This document shows, one piece after another, positions 31,003 to 38,761 of a DNA stretch of 45,578 nt. Where the stretch lies: assembly GCA_024398365.1 (NCBI GenBank), contig JAKSJG010000008.1:1-45578 (forward strand), written 5' to 3'. Within the stretch, counting starts at the first letter, position 1. The number at the start of each line of letters is the position of its first letter. Made by a program: the position numbers and the translations under genes. This DNA is from Bacteroidales bacterium. GTDB lineage: Bacteria; Bacteroidota; Bacteroidia; Bacteroidales; UBA932. The notes under the pieces were generated by a model that saw only the letters and a list, made by a program, of their open reading frames with translations, did no database searches and was not told where the DNA came from.

Positions 31003-31884
31003 CTAAGCCCTGTTCTTGAAAAACGATATCAGTTCTTTGACGTAATCCTGGTCAGTGCTTATGCTGACCGAATCTATTCTGTACTTGCGCAACAGCTGCT
31101 GAGCACTGTTGCGGGCTGTCAGGTCCCACTTCGCATAATTCTCGCGCATCGCGCGGGAGGACGTGTTGACCCACATGTATTCGCCGCTTTCGGCATCCCT
31201 CACGCAGGCAAGGCCGATGTCCGGTATCTCACGCTCGCGCGGGTCGAATACGTTGATGGCGGACAGATCGTGGCGGCCGGCCGCAATCTTGAGGGCATCC
31301 TCGTAACGCGGTGTGCCGTCGGCGTCAACGTCCATCATGTCCGAAAGCAGGAAAGCCGTGCAGCGCTTCTTTATGGCGTTGGTCAGGAAACGCAGGGCCT
31401 CGCCTATATCCGTGCCCTTGTCCTGCGGCTCGAACTCCACAAGCTCGCGTATGATCCTCAGCAGGTGGCTGCGTCCCTTCTTCGGAGGGATGAACTTCTC
31501 CACCTTGGAGCTGAAGAACAGCGCGCCGACCTTGTCATTGTTGATCGAAGCGGAGAATGAGAGCACTGCGGCAATCTCGGCGATGAGGTCCTTCTTCATC
31601 TGCCCCGTGGTGCCGAACAGCCTCGATCCGCTGACATCCACAAGCAGGACCACCGTCAGTTCGCGCTCCTCCTCGAACACCTTGATGTAAGGTGAACGCA
31701 GGCGCGCGGTGACATTCCAGTCCATGTTGCGAACATCGTCGCCATACTGATATTCGCGCACTTCGCTGAACGCCATACCGCGTCCCTTGAACGCAGAATG
31801 GTATTCACCCGCGAAAATCTGATGCGACAGGGCCTTGGTCCTGATCTCGATCTTCCTGACTTTCTTCAGTAAATCGTTTTCCAT
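31003..31884 (-). CDS. DUF58 (VWA-like) protein
   Basis: A 293-residue DUF58 protein. The family motif SEVREYQYGDDVRNMDWNVT lies at about residues 40-60, followed by a VWA-like fold starting LLVDVSGSRLFG (a MIDAS-like DxSxS) and FLLSDMMD. There is no signal or transmembrane helix, so it acts in the cytoplasm, presumably with the MoxR ATPase encoded just upstream. Start and stop overlap as TAATG at 31882-31886, indicating translational coupling. Confidence 0.92.
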   Translation of the reverse strand: MENDLLKKVRKIEIRTKALSHQIFAGEYHSAFKGRGMAFSEVREYQYGDDVRNMDWNVTARLRSPYIKVFEEERELTVVLLVDVSGSRLFGTTGQMKKDLIAEIAAVLSFSASINNDKVGALFFSSKVEKFIPPKKGRSHLLRIIRELVEFEPQDKGTDIGEALRFLTNAIKKRCTAFLLSDMMDVDADGTPRYEDALKIAAGRHDLSAINVFDPREREIPDIGLACVRDAESGEYMWVNTSSRAMRENYAKWDLTARNSAQQLLRKYRIDSVSISTDQDYVKELISFFKNRA

Positions 31885-32876
31885 TATGGAACCTCGACAG
31901 CATTAAGGATCTCGGAGATAATCTCCTCGGTTGTTACATTCTCGGCTTCCGCCTCGTAGGTCAGGCCGATGCGGTGACGGAGCACTTCGTAGCATACGGC
32001 GCGCACATCCTCAGGGATGACGTAGCCGCGGCGCTTGATGAAGGCGTATGCCTTGGCAGCCATGGAGAGCGAGATGCTGGCACGCGGTGAACCTCCGAAG
32101 GCGATCATGCCCTTGAGCTTCTCCAGACCGTATTCTTCAGGGCGGCGTGTGGCGAAGACTATGTCCACGATGTAGCGCTCGATCTTCTCGTCCATATAGA
32201 CGTCCCTCACCACCTGGCGGGCACGCATGATGTCCTCAGGCTTGAGCACCGTCGAAGGCTTCGGGAACTCATGCTGGTTGTTCATGCGTATGATGAGCTT
32301 CTCCTCTTCCTTCTTCGGATAGGATACCACCACCTTGAGCATGAAACGGTCCACCTGCGCCTCAGGGAGAGGATAGGTTCCCTCCTGCTCGATAGGGTTC
32401 TGGGTAGCCATCACCAGGAACGGTTCCGGGAGCTTGAAAGTCTCGTCACCTATGGTCACCTGGCGTTCCTGCATTGCCTCGAGCAAAGCGGACTGCACTT
32501 TTGCCGGGCTTCGGTTGATTTCATCCGCGAGTACGAAGTTCGCGAAAACCGGACCCTTCTTGATCTGGAACTGTTCATTCTTCTGGCTGTAGATCATCGT
32601 ACCGATGACATCGGCAGGAAGAAGGTCAGGAGTGAACTGAATACGGCTGAACTTGGCATCCATTATCTGGGCCAGAGTGTTGATTGCAAGGGTCTTCGCC
32701 AGGCCAGGCACACCTTCGAGAAGTATGTGGCCGTCAGCGAGGAGACCTATGAGGAGATTCTCCACGAGCTGCTTCTGACCGACGATCACCTTGTTCATCT
32801 CCATCGTGACGATATCGACGAAGGCGCTTTCCTTTTCGATGCGGTCGTTGAGCTCTTTGATGTTTACGCTATCCAT
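31884..32876 (-). CDS. MoxR-type AAA+ ATPase
   Basis: A 330-residue AAA+ ATPase, first gene of the Bat operon. Walker A is LLEGVPGLAKTL (55-62), Walker B lies in FVLADEINRSPAKVQSALLE, sensor 1 in MATQNPIEQEGTYPLPEAQ, and the arginine finger region is DRFMLKV. MoxR ATPases act as chaperones for complex assembly together with VWA proteins, matching the DUF58, BatA and BatB genes that follow. A -7 box lies 41 nt upstream, and the gene is divergent from truA. Confidence 0.95.
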   Translation of the reverse strand: MDSVNIKELNDRIEKESAFVDIVTMEMNKVIVGQKQLVENLLIGLLADGHILLEGVPGLAKTLAINTLAQIMDAKFSRIQFTPDLLPADVIGTMIYSQKNEQFQIKKGPVFANFVLADEINRSPAKVQSALLEAMQERQVTIGDETFKLPEPFLVMATQNPIEQEGTYPLPEAQVDRFMLKVVVSYPKKEEEKLIIRMNNQHEFPKPSTVLKPEDIMRARQVVRDVYMDEKIERYIVDIVFATRRPEEYGLEKLKGMIAFGGSPRASISLSMAAKAYAFIKRRGYVIPEDVRAVCYEVLRHRIGLTYEAEAENVTTEEIISEILNAVEVP

Positions 32877-32895
32877 ATTATTTCTATAAAGTTTT

Positions 32896-32907
32896 GTACA
32901 TTTGTAC
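32896..32907. promoter_or_regulatory. -7 box of truA inside a 12-bp palindrome
   Basis: TACATTTG (32897-32904) is a plus-strand TAnnTTTG box 28 nt before the truA ATG. It lies inside GTACA-TT-TGTAC (32896-32907), a perfect inverted repeat with a 2-bp centre. No TTG is found 19-21 bp upstream. Confidence 0.5.
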
Positions 32908-32917
32908 TATAAAAATG

Positions 32918-32925
32918 CAAATTTA
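32918..32925 (-). promoter_or_regulatory. -7 box of the moxR-bat operon
   Basis: Minus-strand TAAATTTG matches TAnnTTTG, 41 nt before the moxR ATG at 32876. The divergent boxes for truA and moxR are only 13 bp apart, so polymerase binding at one should interfere with the other. Confidence 0.5.
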
Positions 32926-32932
32926 ATATTTT

Positions 32933-33688
32933 ATGCGTTTCTTTATCCAACTTTCATACAATGGTTCGGCCTTCAGCGGGTGGCAGATACAGGACAATGC
33001 CAACAGCGTGCAGGCGGAGCTCGAAAGAGCGCTTTCCATCAGGTGCGGAGAGACCGTAAAGGTCACTGGCGCAGGACGTACGGACAGCGGAGTCAATGCC
33101 CGCAACTACATAGCGCACTTCGACACGGAGTATGTAATTGAAAAAGAACCGGAGGCATTTCTCTACAAAATAAATGCCATTCTGCCACCGGAAATCGTGG
33201 TGACAAATATCTGCCGCACGGCGGATGACGCACATGCCCGTTTCGACGCGTCCGCACGTACCTACAACTACTATCTGCACACCGCAAAGGACCCGTTTGC
33301 GGTACGCTCTCTCTACTGTCCGTACCCTCTCGACGTGGAGAAGATGAACGAGGCCGCCGCGCACATCATCGGACGGAGGGACTTCTCCTGCTTCGAGAAG
33401 GTCGGTGCCGACAACAAGACATCCATCTGCGACGTGAAGCTGTGCAGATGGGAGATGGTGGACGGGCAGCACCTGGTATTCACCGTCACGGCAGACCGAT
33501 TCCTGCGCAATATGGTCCGCGCGATAGTCGGCACGCTGCTTGACATCGGTCGCGGCAAAAGGCCTGTGGAATGGATCGACGAGGTACTCGCATCGGGCGA
33601 CCGCTGCGCCGCCGGGCAGTCCGTCAAGGGAGAACCACTCTTCCTCTCCGACATCCGATACCCCTATCCGCTCGACTGGCTGGCTTAA
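32933..33688 (+). CDS. truA: tRNA pseudouridine(38-40) synthase TruA
   Basis: A 251-residue TruA, which isomerises uridines 38-40 in tRNA anticodon arms. The catalytic Asp is Asp51 in GAGRTDSGVNA. The early SYNGSAFSGWQIQDNANSVQ and later FDASARTYNYYL and FLRNMVRAIVGTLLDIGRGK are typical. Length is normal. The catalytic loop reads DSGVNA rather than the commoner DAGVHA, a mild variant. Confidence 0.95.
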   Translation: MRFFIQLSYNGSAFSGWQIQDNANSVQAELERALSIRCGETVKVTGAGRTDSGVNARNYIAHFDTEYVIEKEPEAFLYKINAILPPEIVVTNICRTADDAHARFDASARTYNYYLHTAKDPFAVRSLYCPYPLDVEKMNEAAAHIIGRRDFSCFEKVGADNKTSICDVKLCRWEMVDGQHLVFTVTADRFLRNMVRAIVGTLLDIGRGKRPVEWIDEVLASGDRCAAGQSVKGEPLFLSDIRYPYPLDWLA

Positions 33689-33702
33689 TTACAGGCATAA
33701 TC

Positions 33703-33733
33703 TTTGCGGAGACGTGGTTTTTTGTTAAATTTG
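33703..33733 (+). promoter_or_regulatory. Full Bacteroidota promoter of exbB operon
   Basis: A TTTG -33 box (33703-33706) and TAAATTTG -7 box (33726-33733) are separated by exactly 19 bp, matching the Bacteroidota consensus. The ATG is 40 nt further, after an AT-rich leader without Shine-Dalgarno, typical of highly expressed genes in this phylum. Confidence 0.8.
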
Positions 33734-33773
33734 TACGTTTATACTGAATATTAATATTTACAAGTTTTATATC

Positions 33774-34499
33774 ATGATTTCATCATTATTACTTCAGGCC
33801 GACATGGCTGAAGAAGCAATTGAAACAGCAGCAAGCGTAGCACCCGCCACTCAGGAATTGTCATTCTCACTCCTCGGAATGGCCGCAAAGGGCGGCTGGC
33901 TTATGATTGTGCTTCTCATACTCTCAATCGTAGCCATCTACATCTTCGGAATGAAATGGTGGTCCATACGCAAGGCCGGTCAGTTTGACAAGAACTTCAT
34001 CAAGGATGTCAACGACTACATCCTCGACGGCAAGATCCGCTCAGCCAAGGCTCTCTGCAAGAGAAACGACTCCCCTGTATCAAGGATGATCGAGAAGGGC
34101 ATCTCCCGCCTCGGCAAGCCTCTGGCAGACATTCAGGCAGCTGTTGAGAACGTCGGCAACCTTGAGGTCGCAAGACTCGAGAAGGGCCTCCCTATCCTCG
34201 CAGCCATCTCCGGCGGCGCGCCTATGATCGGATTCCTCGGCACCGTAATGGGTATGGTCCAGGCATTCTTCAACATGGCTCAGGCAGGCAACAACATTGA
34301 CATTACCCTCCTCTCCGGCGGTATCTACACTGCGATGATCACTACCGTGGGCGGTCTTATCGTCGGCATCCTCGCATACTTCGGATACAACTTCCTGTCA
34401 GCAAGGATCTCCGACCTCGTATTCAAGATGGAGAACAGCACCGTCGAATTCCTCGACACCGTGCTCACCAAGCAGGAACAGGCAGAAAACGCTGAATAA
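33774..34499 (+). CDS. exbB: ExbB/TolQ/MotA-type proton channel subunit
   Basis: A 241-residue protein with three helices: about 40-60 (GWLMIVLLILSIVAIYIFGM), 155-180 (AISGGAPMIGFLGTVMGMVQ) and 190-215 (GIYTAMITTVGGLIVGILAY). The last two hold the conserved G-T-V-x-G-M and T-x-x-G-L motifs of the proton path. With ExbD it energises TonB. It lies 2 bp before exbD and has a consensus promoter. Confidence 0.95.
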   Translation: MISSLLLQADMAEEAIETAASVAPATQELSFSLLGMAAKGGWLMIVLLILSIVAIYIFGMKWWSIRKAGQFDKNFIKDVNDYILDGKIRSAKALCKRNDSPVSRMIEKGISRLGKPLADIQAAVENVGNLEVARLEKGLPILAAISGGAPMIGFLGTVMGMVQAFFNMAQAGNNIDITLLSGGIYTAMITTVGGLIVGILAYFGYNFLSARISDLVFKMENSTVEFLDTVLTKQEQAENAE

Positions 34500-34501
34500 T
34501 C

Positions 34502-34915
34502 ATGGCTCTCAAGAGAACAACCAAGGCGGACGCCTCATTTTCGATGTCGTCGATGACCGACATCGTGTTCCTTCTGCTGATATTCTTCCTGGTCACCTCA
34601 ACACTCGTCAACCCGAATGCCCTCAAGCTCCTGCTGCCTAAGAGCACGGGACAGGTGGCGGCAAAGGCCACGGTGAGCGTGTCCATCAAGCATTATCCTG
34701 AAAGAGGCACCGTGTCATACCACATCAACGGCGACCAGACTCCGGTATCCTTCGACGAGATTGAGCCTGCAGTCTGCGAACTCCTCGCCGAAGAGGACGA
34801 TCCGACCTTCTCAATCTACGCTGACGAGACCGTACCGGTCAAGGAAGTCGTGGCATTGATGAACATTGCAAAGCACAATCATTTCAAGGTAATAATGGCC
34901 ACATCGCCGGAGTAG
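34502..34915 (+). CDS. exbD: ExbD/TolR biopolymer transport protein
   Basis: A 137-residue protein with one N-terminal helix (about 20-38) containing the essential protonatable Asp (Asp20 in SSMTDIVFLLLIFFLV), followed by a periplasmic domain (TVSVSIKHYPERGTVSYHIN; SIYADETVPVKEVVALMNIA). It partners the ExbB encoded 2 bp upstream and the TonB encoded downstream. Confidence 0.95.
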   Translation: MALKRTTKADASFSMSSMTDIVFLLLIFFLVTSTLVNPNALKLLLPKSTGQVAAKATVSVSIKHYPERGTVSYHINGDQTPVSFDEIEPAVCELLAEEDDPTFSIYADETVPVKEVVALMNIAKHNHFKVIMATSPE

Positions 34916-34934
34916 CGGTGTGCAGGGCTCCCCT

Positions 34935-35687
34935 ATGAAGATGAATTCCGATACATTGGCAGGCATCATAGCCACTGTGGCTTTCCACGCGGCCCTGCTA
35001 GTCGTGACCGTCTCAGGCGGCCTCAGCTATACTTTTCCCCCTCCTCCGGAGAAAAGCATAGTGGTGGAGTTCGAGCCCGAAGAAGAGCCGAGACCGGTAA
35101 TCGAAGAGAGAGCCGGCAAGGAGCCCCAGGCCCAGGAGCCGGACGTAACCAAGCCTGTAAAGCTGGTGCAGAAATCCGAGGCGCCGGTGCACAAGGGCAC
35201 AAAGGAGAATGTATCCAAGGAGGCCACTGTCGGCGACAAGGGCGACGTCGAAGTACCAGAACCTCCGCGCAAGAAGGAGATCAACCAGCGCGCCCTCTTC
35301 TCCGCAGCCAACAACAGCAAGAAAGACACACTGGCCCCTCAGACAGCCGAGGCAGTATCTGACGCCCTCAACGCGGGCCACGCAGCCGGCAACACGAAGA
35401 GCGGCAACATCGAGGGCCAGCCGTCAGCCAAACTCGCCGGCCGCAACGCCCTGGGCGAGCTGCCACGTCCTACGGACAATGTCAAGGAGGAAGGCACAGT
35501 GACGGTCAAGATATTCGTGGACCGTCAGGGCAACGTCACCAGCACCCTTATCAAGAGCAGCACCAGCACCAACTCCAAGCTGATGTCAGCCGCCATGGAA
35601 GCGGCGAAGAAAACCAAGTTCAATCCGGATCCGAATGCCCCTGAGATTCAGGAAGGCACCATCACATACAAGTACAGGCTGAAATAA
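34935..35687 (+). CDS. tonB: TonB-like energy transducer
   Basis: A 250-residue protein from the ATG at 34935; a GTG 15 bp upstream is possible but gives no useful extension. One N-terminal helix (about 5-28), then a Pro/Glu/Lys-rich periplasmic spacer (EFEPEEEPRPVIEERA; EPPRKKEINQR) and a C-terminal TonB domain (about 175-250; EGTVTVKIFVDRQGNVTSTL; SAAMEAAKKTKFNPDPN). It transmits ExbB-ExbD energy to TonB-dependent outer-membrane transporters. Its stop codon directly abuts the stop of the convergent capA-like gene. Confidence 0.92.
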   Translation: MKMNSDTLAGIIATVAFHAALLVVTVSGGLSYTFPPPPEKSIVVEFEPEEEPRPVIEERAGKEPQAQEPDVTKPVKLVQKSEAPVHKGTKENVSKEATVGDKGDVEVPEPPRKKEINQRALFSAANNSKKDTLAPQTAEAVSDALNAGHAAGNTKSGNIEGQPSAKLAGRNALGELPRPTDNVKEEGTVTVKIFVDRQGNVTSTLIKSSTSTNSKLMSAAMEAAKKTKFNPDPNAPEIQEGTITYKYRLK

Positions 35688-36794
35688 TCAGGCTCCTCCG
35701 CCTATGCCGGTGGAAGATTTGACCTGATCGAGGATGTGGAGCATCATGTCATAATCCCCTGGATTGTGCCAGTTCCCGCGCGTACCGATATAATCATTTA
35801 CGAATATCGTCCTGTATGAATCACTTAACGTGCCTGGCAGTGTACACCACATGAAATCAAGTTCAGGTTCGAGCATGGTCTTCTCCCCCGTTCCGTTGTT
35901 GCGCACGAAACGCAGGGTGACCATCAGTTCCATGCGTGTCTTCGGCACTGTCATATTTGAGACAGCATTGCCGACAGAATAAATAACAGGCACGCCGGAG
36001 ATATGTGTGGTATCCTGGACTATGTGAGGATGTCCGCCCACTATGACATCTGCACCGTCCTTCACCATTCTTTCCGCCCAGCGCTGCTGGGCTGAGCTGT
36101 GGTGGAACTGATATTCATTGCCCCAGTGGGGAATGGCAACGATGAAATCGGCGCCCTGTGCCTTTGCGCGGCTGAAGGCCGAATCGACCACCGCTCCTTC
36201 AAGCATATTGACCCTCGGCCAGCCGGTCCCGCCAGTACCGCTGTTGGTGCCATAGGTAAAGTTGACGAAGGCTATCCTGATTCCCCTGCGGGAAATGACA
36301 GCAGGAGAGTTTGCCTCCTGTTCAGCACTGCTCCTTGATGTACCGGTGAACAGCACGCCGAGCGAGTCCCGGACCTTGTCATAGACATCCAGAGTGCGCT
36401 TCAGTCCGGCCGTCCCCCGGTCAAGTATGTGGTTGTTGGCCGTCAGGAAGAGGTCCACGCCGCACTGCTGAGCCACAGTCCAGGCATAAGAATCAGGCGC
36501 GGAGAAGCAGGGATAACCGGTATAGGGCTTCCCGCCGAGGGAGAATTCCATATTGGCAACAGCGATGTCAGCTTCCCTGAGGCTTCCGCTAATCCGCTCC
36601 AGGAAAGTCGAGTAATCGTACGGCAACTGTCCGGCATGCATCATCACGTCACCGATTATTACGACTGATACCGTATCCGCTCCATCAACCAACGGCGTAA
36701 CAGGCCGTAAACGTGGAACAATCTGCCCATCAGTTCCGGCAGAGGCCAGCATAATAGCCAATGATGTCACTAAACACAAAAAAGACTTTTTCAT
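35688..36794 (-). CDS. CapA/PgsA-type metallophosphatase-fold protein
   Basis: A 368-residue secreted protein of the poly-gamma-glutamate capsule (CapA) family, a calcineurin-like fold. Motifs are VIIGDVMMHAG, ADIAVANMEFSLGG, LFLTANNHILDRG, AIPHWGNEY and VIVGGHPHIVQD. I start it at 36794 because its -7 box ends at 36809 and transcription should begin near 36802, downstream of the earlier ATG at 36806; the signal peptide (MKKSFLCLVTSLAIMLAS) starts there too. No capB or capC is nearby, so a role in capsule polyglutamate is doubtful; a periplasmic hydrolase is as likely. Confidence 0.88.
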   Translation of the reverse strand: MKKSFLCLVTSLAIMLASAGTDGQIVPRLRPVTPLVDGADTVSVVIIGDVMMHAGQLPYDYSTFLERISGSLREADIAVANMEFSLGGKPYTGYPCFSAPDSYAWTVAQQCGVDLFLTANNHILDRGTAGLKRTLDVYDKVRDSLGVLFTGTSRSSAEQEANSPAVISRRGIRIAFVNFTYGTNSGTGGTGWPRVNMLEGAVVDSAFSRAKAQGADFIVAIPHWGNEYQFHHSSAQQRWAERMVKDGADVIVGGHPHIVQDTTHISGVPVIYSVGNAVSNMTVPKTRMELMVTLRFVRNNGTGEKTMLEPELDFMWCTLPGTLSDSYRTIFVNDYIGTRGNWHNPGDYDMMLHILDQVKSSTGIGGGA

Positions 36795-36808
36795 ATTTTT
36801 CTGCATTG

Positions 36809-36839
36809 CAAATGTATATCTTTCAAAGATGTTTACAAA
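36809..36839 (-). promoter_or_regulatory. Full promoter of capA-like gene with internal palindrome
   Basis: On the minus strand, TTTG (36836-36839) and TACATTTG (36809-36816) are 19 bp apart, a textbook Bacteroidota promoter. The spacer contains the perfect palindrome ATCTTT-C-AAAGAT (36818-36830), well placed for a repressor. The promoter decides the start codon of the gene at 36794. Confidence 0.75.
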
Positions 36840-36899
36840 AATAAGCCGGAGAATTCAGTTGGATGCAGCTGCGACAGGTGATGCGCCACAAATTATGTC

Positions 36900-36929
36900 T
36901 TGGCCTAATAATTATTATCAGTATCTTTG
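36900..36929 (+). promoter_or_regulatory. Promoter of the outer-membrane barrel gene
   Basis: TTG (36900-36902) and TATCTTTG (36922-36929) are separated by 19 bp. The leader to the ATG at 36992 is about 55 nt, AT-rich and without Shine-Dalgarno. Confidence 0.7.
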
Positions 36930-36991
36930 TTAAATAAATCGGCACATTAATTGAAACCCTATTTTTTCACATTACAAAACAAATAAAAATC

Positions 36992-37606
36992 ATGAAGAAA
37001 CTTTTTGCACTTGCAACAGCAGCACTGCTCTTCTCAGGAATGGCAGGCGCTCAGACCTATTTCAATGCCGGCTACGGCAAACCGACCGATGTCGTCACAT
37101 TTGGTGACACAGAAGCTGAAACCACCACGTTCAACACCGCATTCGCAGGCCTTTCCCATAATATTACAATGGGCAAAGCTTTCGGTATTGAGGCCGGTGT
37201 CAACTTTGTATATGGTTTCAACAACGACATAAATGAAATCGCAGGACTCGAGACAAACCTCAAATACACATCATACGGTCTCAATGCCCCTATACTTCTC
37301 AACTACGGCATCCCTGTCGGCAACCTTCTCACTCTCAAGGTGCTTGCAGGCCCTACACTCCACTACGGCATTTCCAGCCAGATAGCTTCCATCGTAGACG
37401 GCAAGGAGATGTACACCGTTGACTACTACGATGAGAACAATTACGAAAGATTCTTTGTTTCCGCAGGTGCAGCCGTTGCTGCAGAATTCAGCAACAAGCT
37501 TCGCCTGAAAGTCGGCTATGACTTAGGCCTCACCGACATTGACAAAGCAGAAAAGATTTCCCTCAGAGAGAATCTCGTCAGCTGCACCTTAAGCTTTATT
37601 TTCTAA
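36992..37606 (+). CDS. Outer-membrane beta-barrel (porin-family) protein
   Basis: A 204-residue protein with a signal peptide (1-20, cleaved after GMAGA) and a C-terminal Phe, as outer-membrane proteins have. Alternating strands such as FGIEAGVNFVYGF, LLTLKVLAGPTLHYGIS and LRLKVGYDLGLTDI match OMP_b-brl-type eight-stranded barrels. Codon choice is visibly narrower than in its neighbours, and it has a consensus promoter and a strong terminator, pointing to an abundant protein. It stands alone as a one-gene unit. Specific function unknown. Confidence 0.85.
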   Translation: MKKLFALATAALLFSGMAGAQTYFNAGYGKPTDVVTFGDTEAETTTFNTAFAGLSHNITMGKAFGIEAGVNFVYGFNNDINEIAGLETNLKYTSYGLNAPILLNYGIPVGNLLTLKVLAGPTLHYGISSQIASIVDGKEMYTVDYYDENNYERFFVSAGAAVAAEFSNKLRLKVGYDLGLTDIDKAEKISLRENLVSCTLSFIF

Positions 37607-37630
37607 CAGAATACTGACATTATCGCAAAC

Positions 37631-37661
37631 AAACAGGCCCGCATTTTATGCGGGCCTGTTT
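37631..37661. terminator. Bidirectional rho-independent terminator
   Basis: A perfect 14-bp stem (37631-37644 with 37648-37661) around a TTT loop. It has A residues at its left end and T residues at its right end, so it works on both strands between two convergent genes (barrel and LOG). Confidence 0.92.
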
Positions 37662-37691
37662 CATATTCTGCAGCCGGATTGCACCTGACCG

Positions 37692-38264
37692 CTATTTCAT
37701 ACAAGCAGTAATCTTCTCCATAAGCTCATCCATAGTATCACAGAATACCATATAGCCGTGAGCTTCTTCCGAGATGAAGCCGCACTCAAACATCTTGTCG
37801 GCCATGGCTTTGAGGGTATCCCAGTAGCCTTCGTAGTTGAATACGAAGATCGGCTTTTCGTCCTTGCCTATGTCACGGTTGACCAGATGGCCCATCAGCT
37901 CATCGACCGTGCCCCATCCGCCAGGCATGATAACGCAGCAGTTGCACAGGTCGGACATGTATTTCTTGCGCTGGGCCATGTTGCGGACCTTCACAATCTC
38001 GGTACATTCGGAGAGCATGACCTGGGAAGGGTCGGAGAAATGTCTCTCCTTCTTGCCGAGGAAGCCCTGCGGGAATACGCCCATCACCCTGCCGCCGGCG
38101 CCGAGCGCACCGTCAGCGAGGGACTTCATCGTACCGACCGAGGCGCCTCCATATACGACGGTGATATGCGCTTCGCCGAGACGGCGTCCCAGGTTGTAGG
38201 CCATCTCACAGAAGGCCGGCTTGCTGCCGCTGCTTGAGCCAAGATATACTGCTACTCTTTTCAT
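37692..38264 (-). CDS. LOG-family nucleoside-monophosphate phosphoribohydrolase
   Basis: A 190-residue Rossmann-type protein of the LOG (TIGR00730) family, which releases free bases such as cytokinins or related adenines from nucleoside 5'-monophosphates. The signature PGGWGTVDELM is present, plus GSSSGSKPAF, VYGGASVGTMK and the catalytic Arg region MAQRKKYM. I start it at 38264, where its ATG overlaps the aroK stop (ATGA); the six-codon longer frame starts inside aroK. It is the last gene of the rluB-era-parC-aroK operon. Confidence 0.9.
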   Translation of the reverse strand: MKRVAVYLGSSSGSKPAFCEMAYNLGRRLGEAHITVVYGGASVGTMKSLADGALGAGGRVMGVFPQGFLGKKERHFSDPSQVMLSECTEIVKVRNMAQRKKYMSDLCNCCVIMPGGWGTVDELMGHLVNRDIGKDEKPIFVFNYEGYWDTLKAMADKMFECGFISEEAHGYMVFCDTMDELMEKITACMK

Positions 38265-38761
38265 CTGATATTCTTGATACATGAGGCTAATTCCGCCGCC
38301 ACCGCCGCGCAGTCCCGGGCCTCAACCGGGAAAATGATGTCCGCAGCCGCCTCGTATGCCGGCATGCGCTCTCTGTAAAGCTTTTCCAGCTCCTCATAAG
38401 CAAGGCCTTCAGCCAGAGGGCGGTCTGAATTGCCTATCTCGCTCCATACGATATCCATCGAGGTGCGCAGCCATATCGTGCGGCATTGAGCCTTGAGCAG
38501 CTGCCGGTTCTCTTCCCGCAGCGGAGTGCCGCCGCCCAGAGCCAGAAGCACATCCTCATCCGCGCCGAGTATCTCGCGCAGCGCCTCGCTCTCCCTCTTG
38601 CGGAAGGCCTCGTTGCCGAGTATGCGCAACGCCTCCCCCGCACTTCTGCCCGGCATGACAAGATCGTCAAGATCCTCGAAACGCCAGCCGAGGCGCTCTG
38701 CCGCAGCCCTGCCGAAAGTGCTCTTCCCGCAGGCCATGAAGCCTATGAGAGCGACTATCAT
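38261..38761 (-). CDS. aroK: Shikimate kinase
   Basis: A 166-residue P-loop kinase that phosphorylates shikimate in aromatic amino acid synthesis. Walker A is GFMACGKSTFGR, the shikimate-binding Asp-Asp lies in RFEDLDDLV, and the GGG substrate motif is ALGGGTPL. Its ATG directly follows the parC stop with no gap, and its stop overlaps the LOG gene start. Confidence 0.93.
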   Translation of the reverse strand: MIVALIGFMACGKSTFGRAAAERLGWRFEDLDDLVMPGRSAGEALRILGNEAFRKRESEALREILGADEDVLLALGGGTPLREENRQLLKAQCRTIWLRTSMDIVWSEIGNSDRPLAEGLAYEELEKLYRERMPAYEAAADIIFPVEARDCAAVAAELASCIKNIR

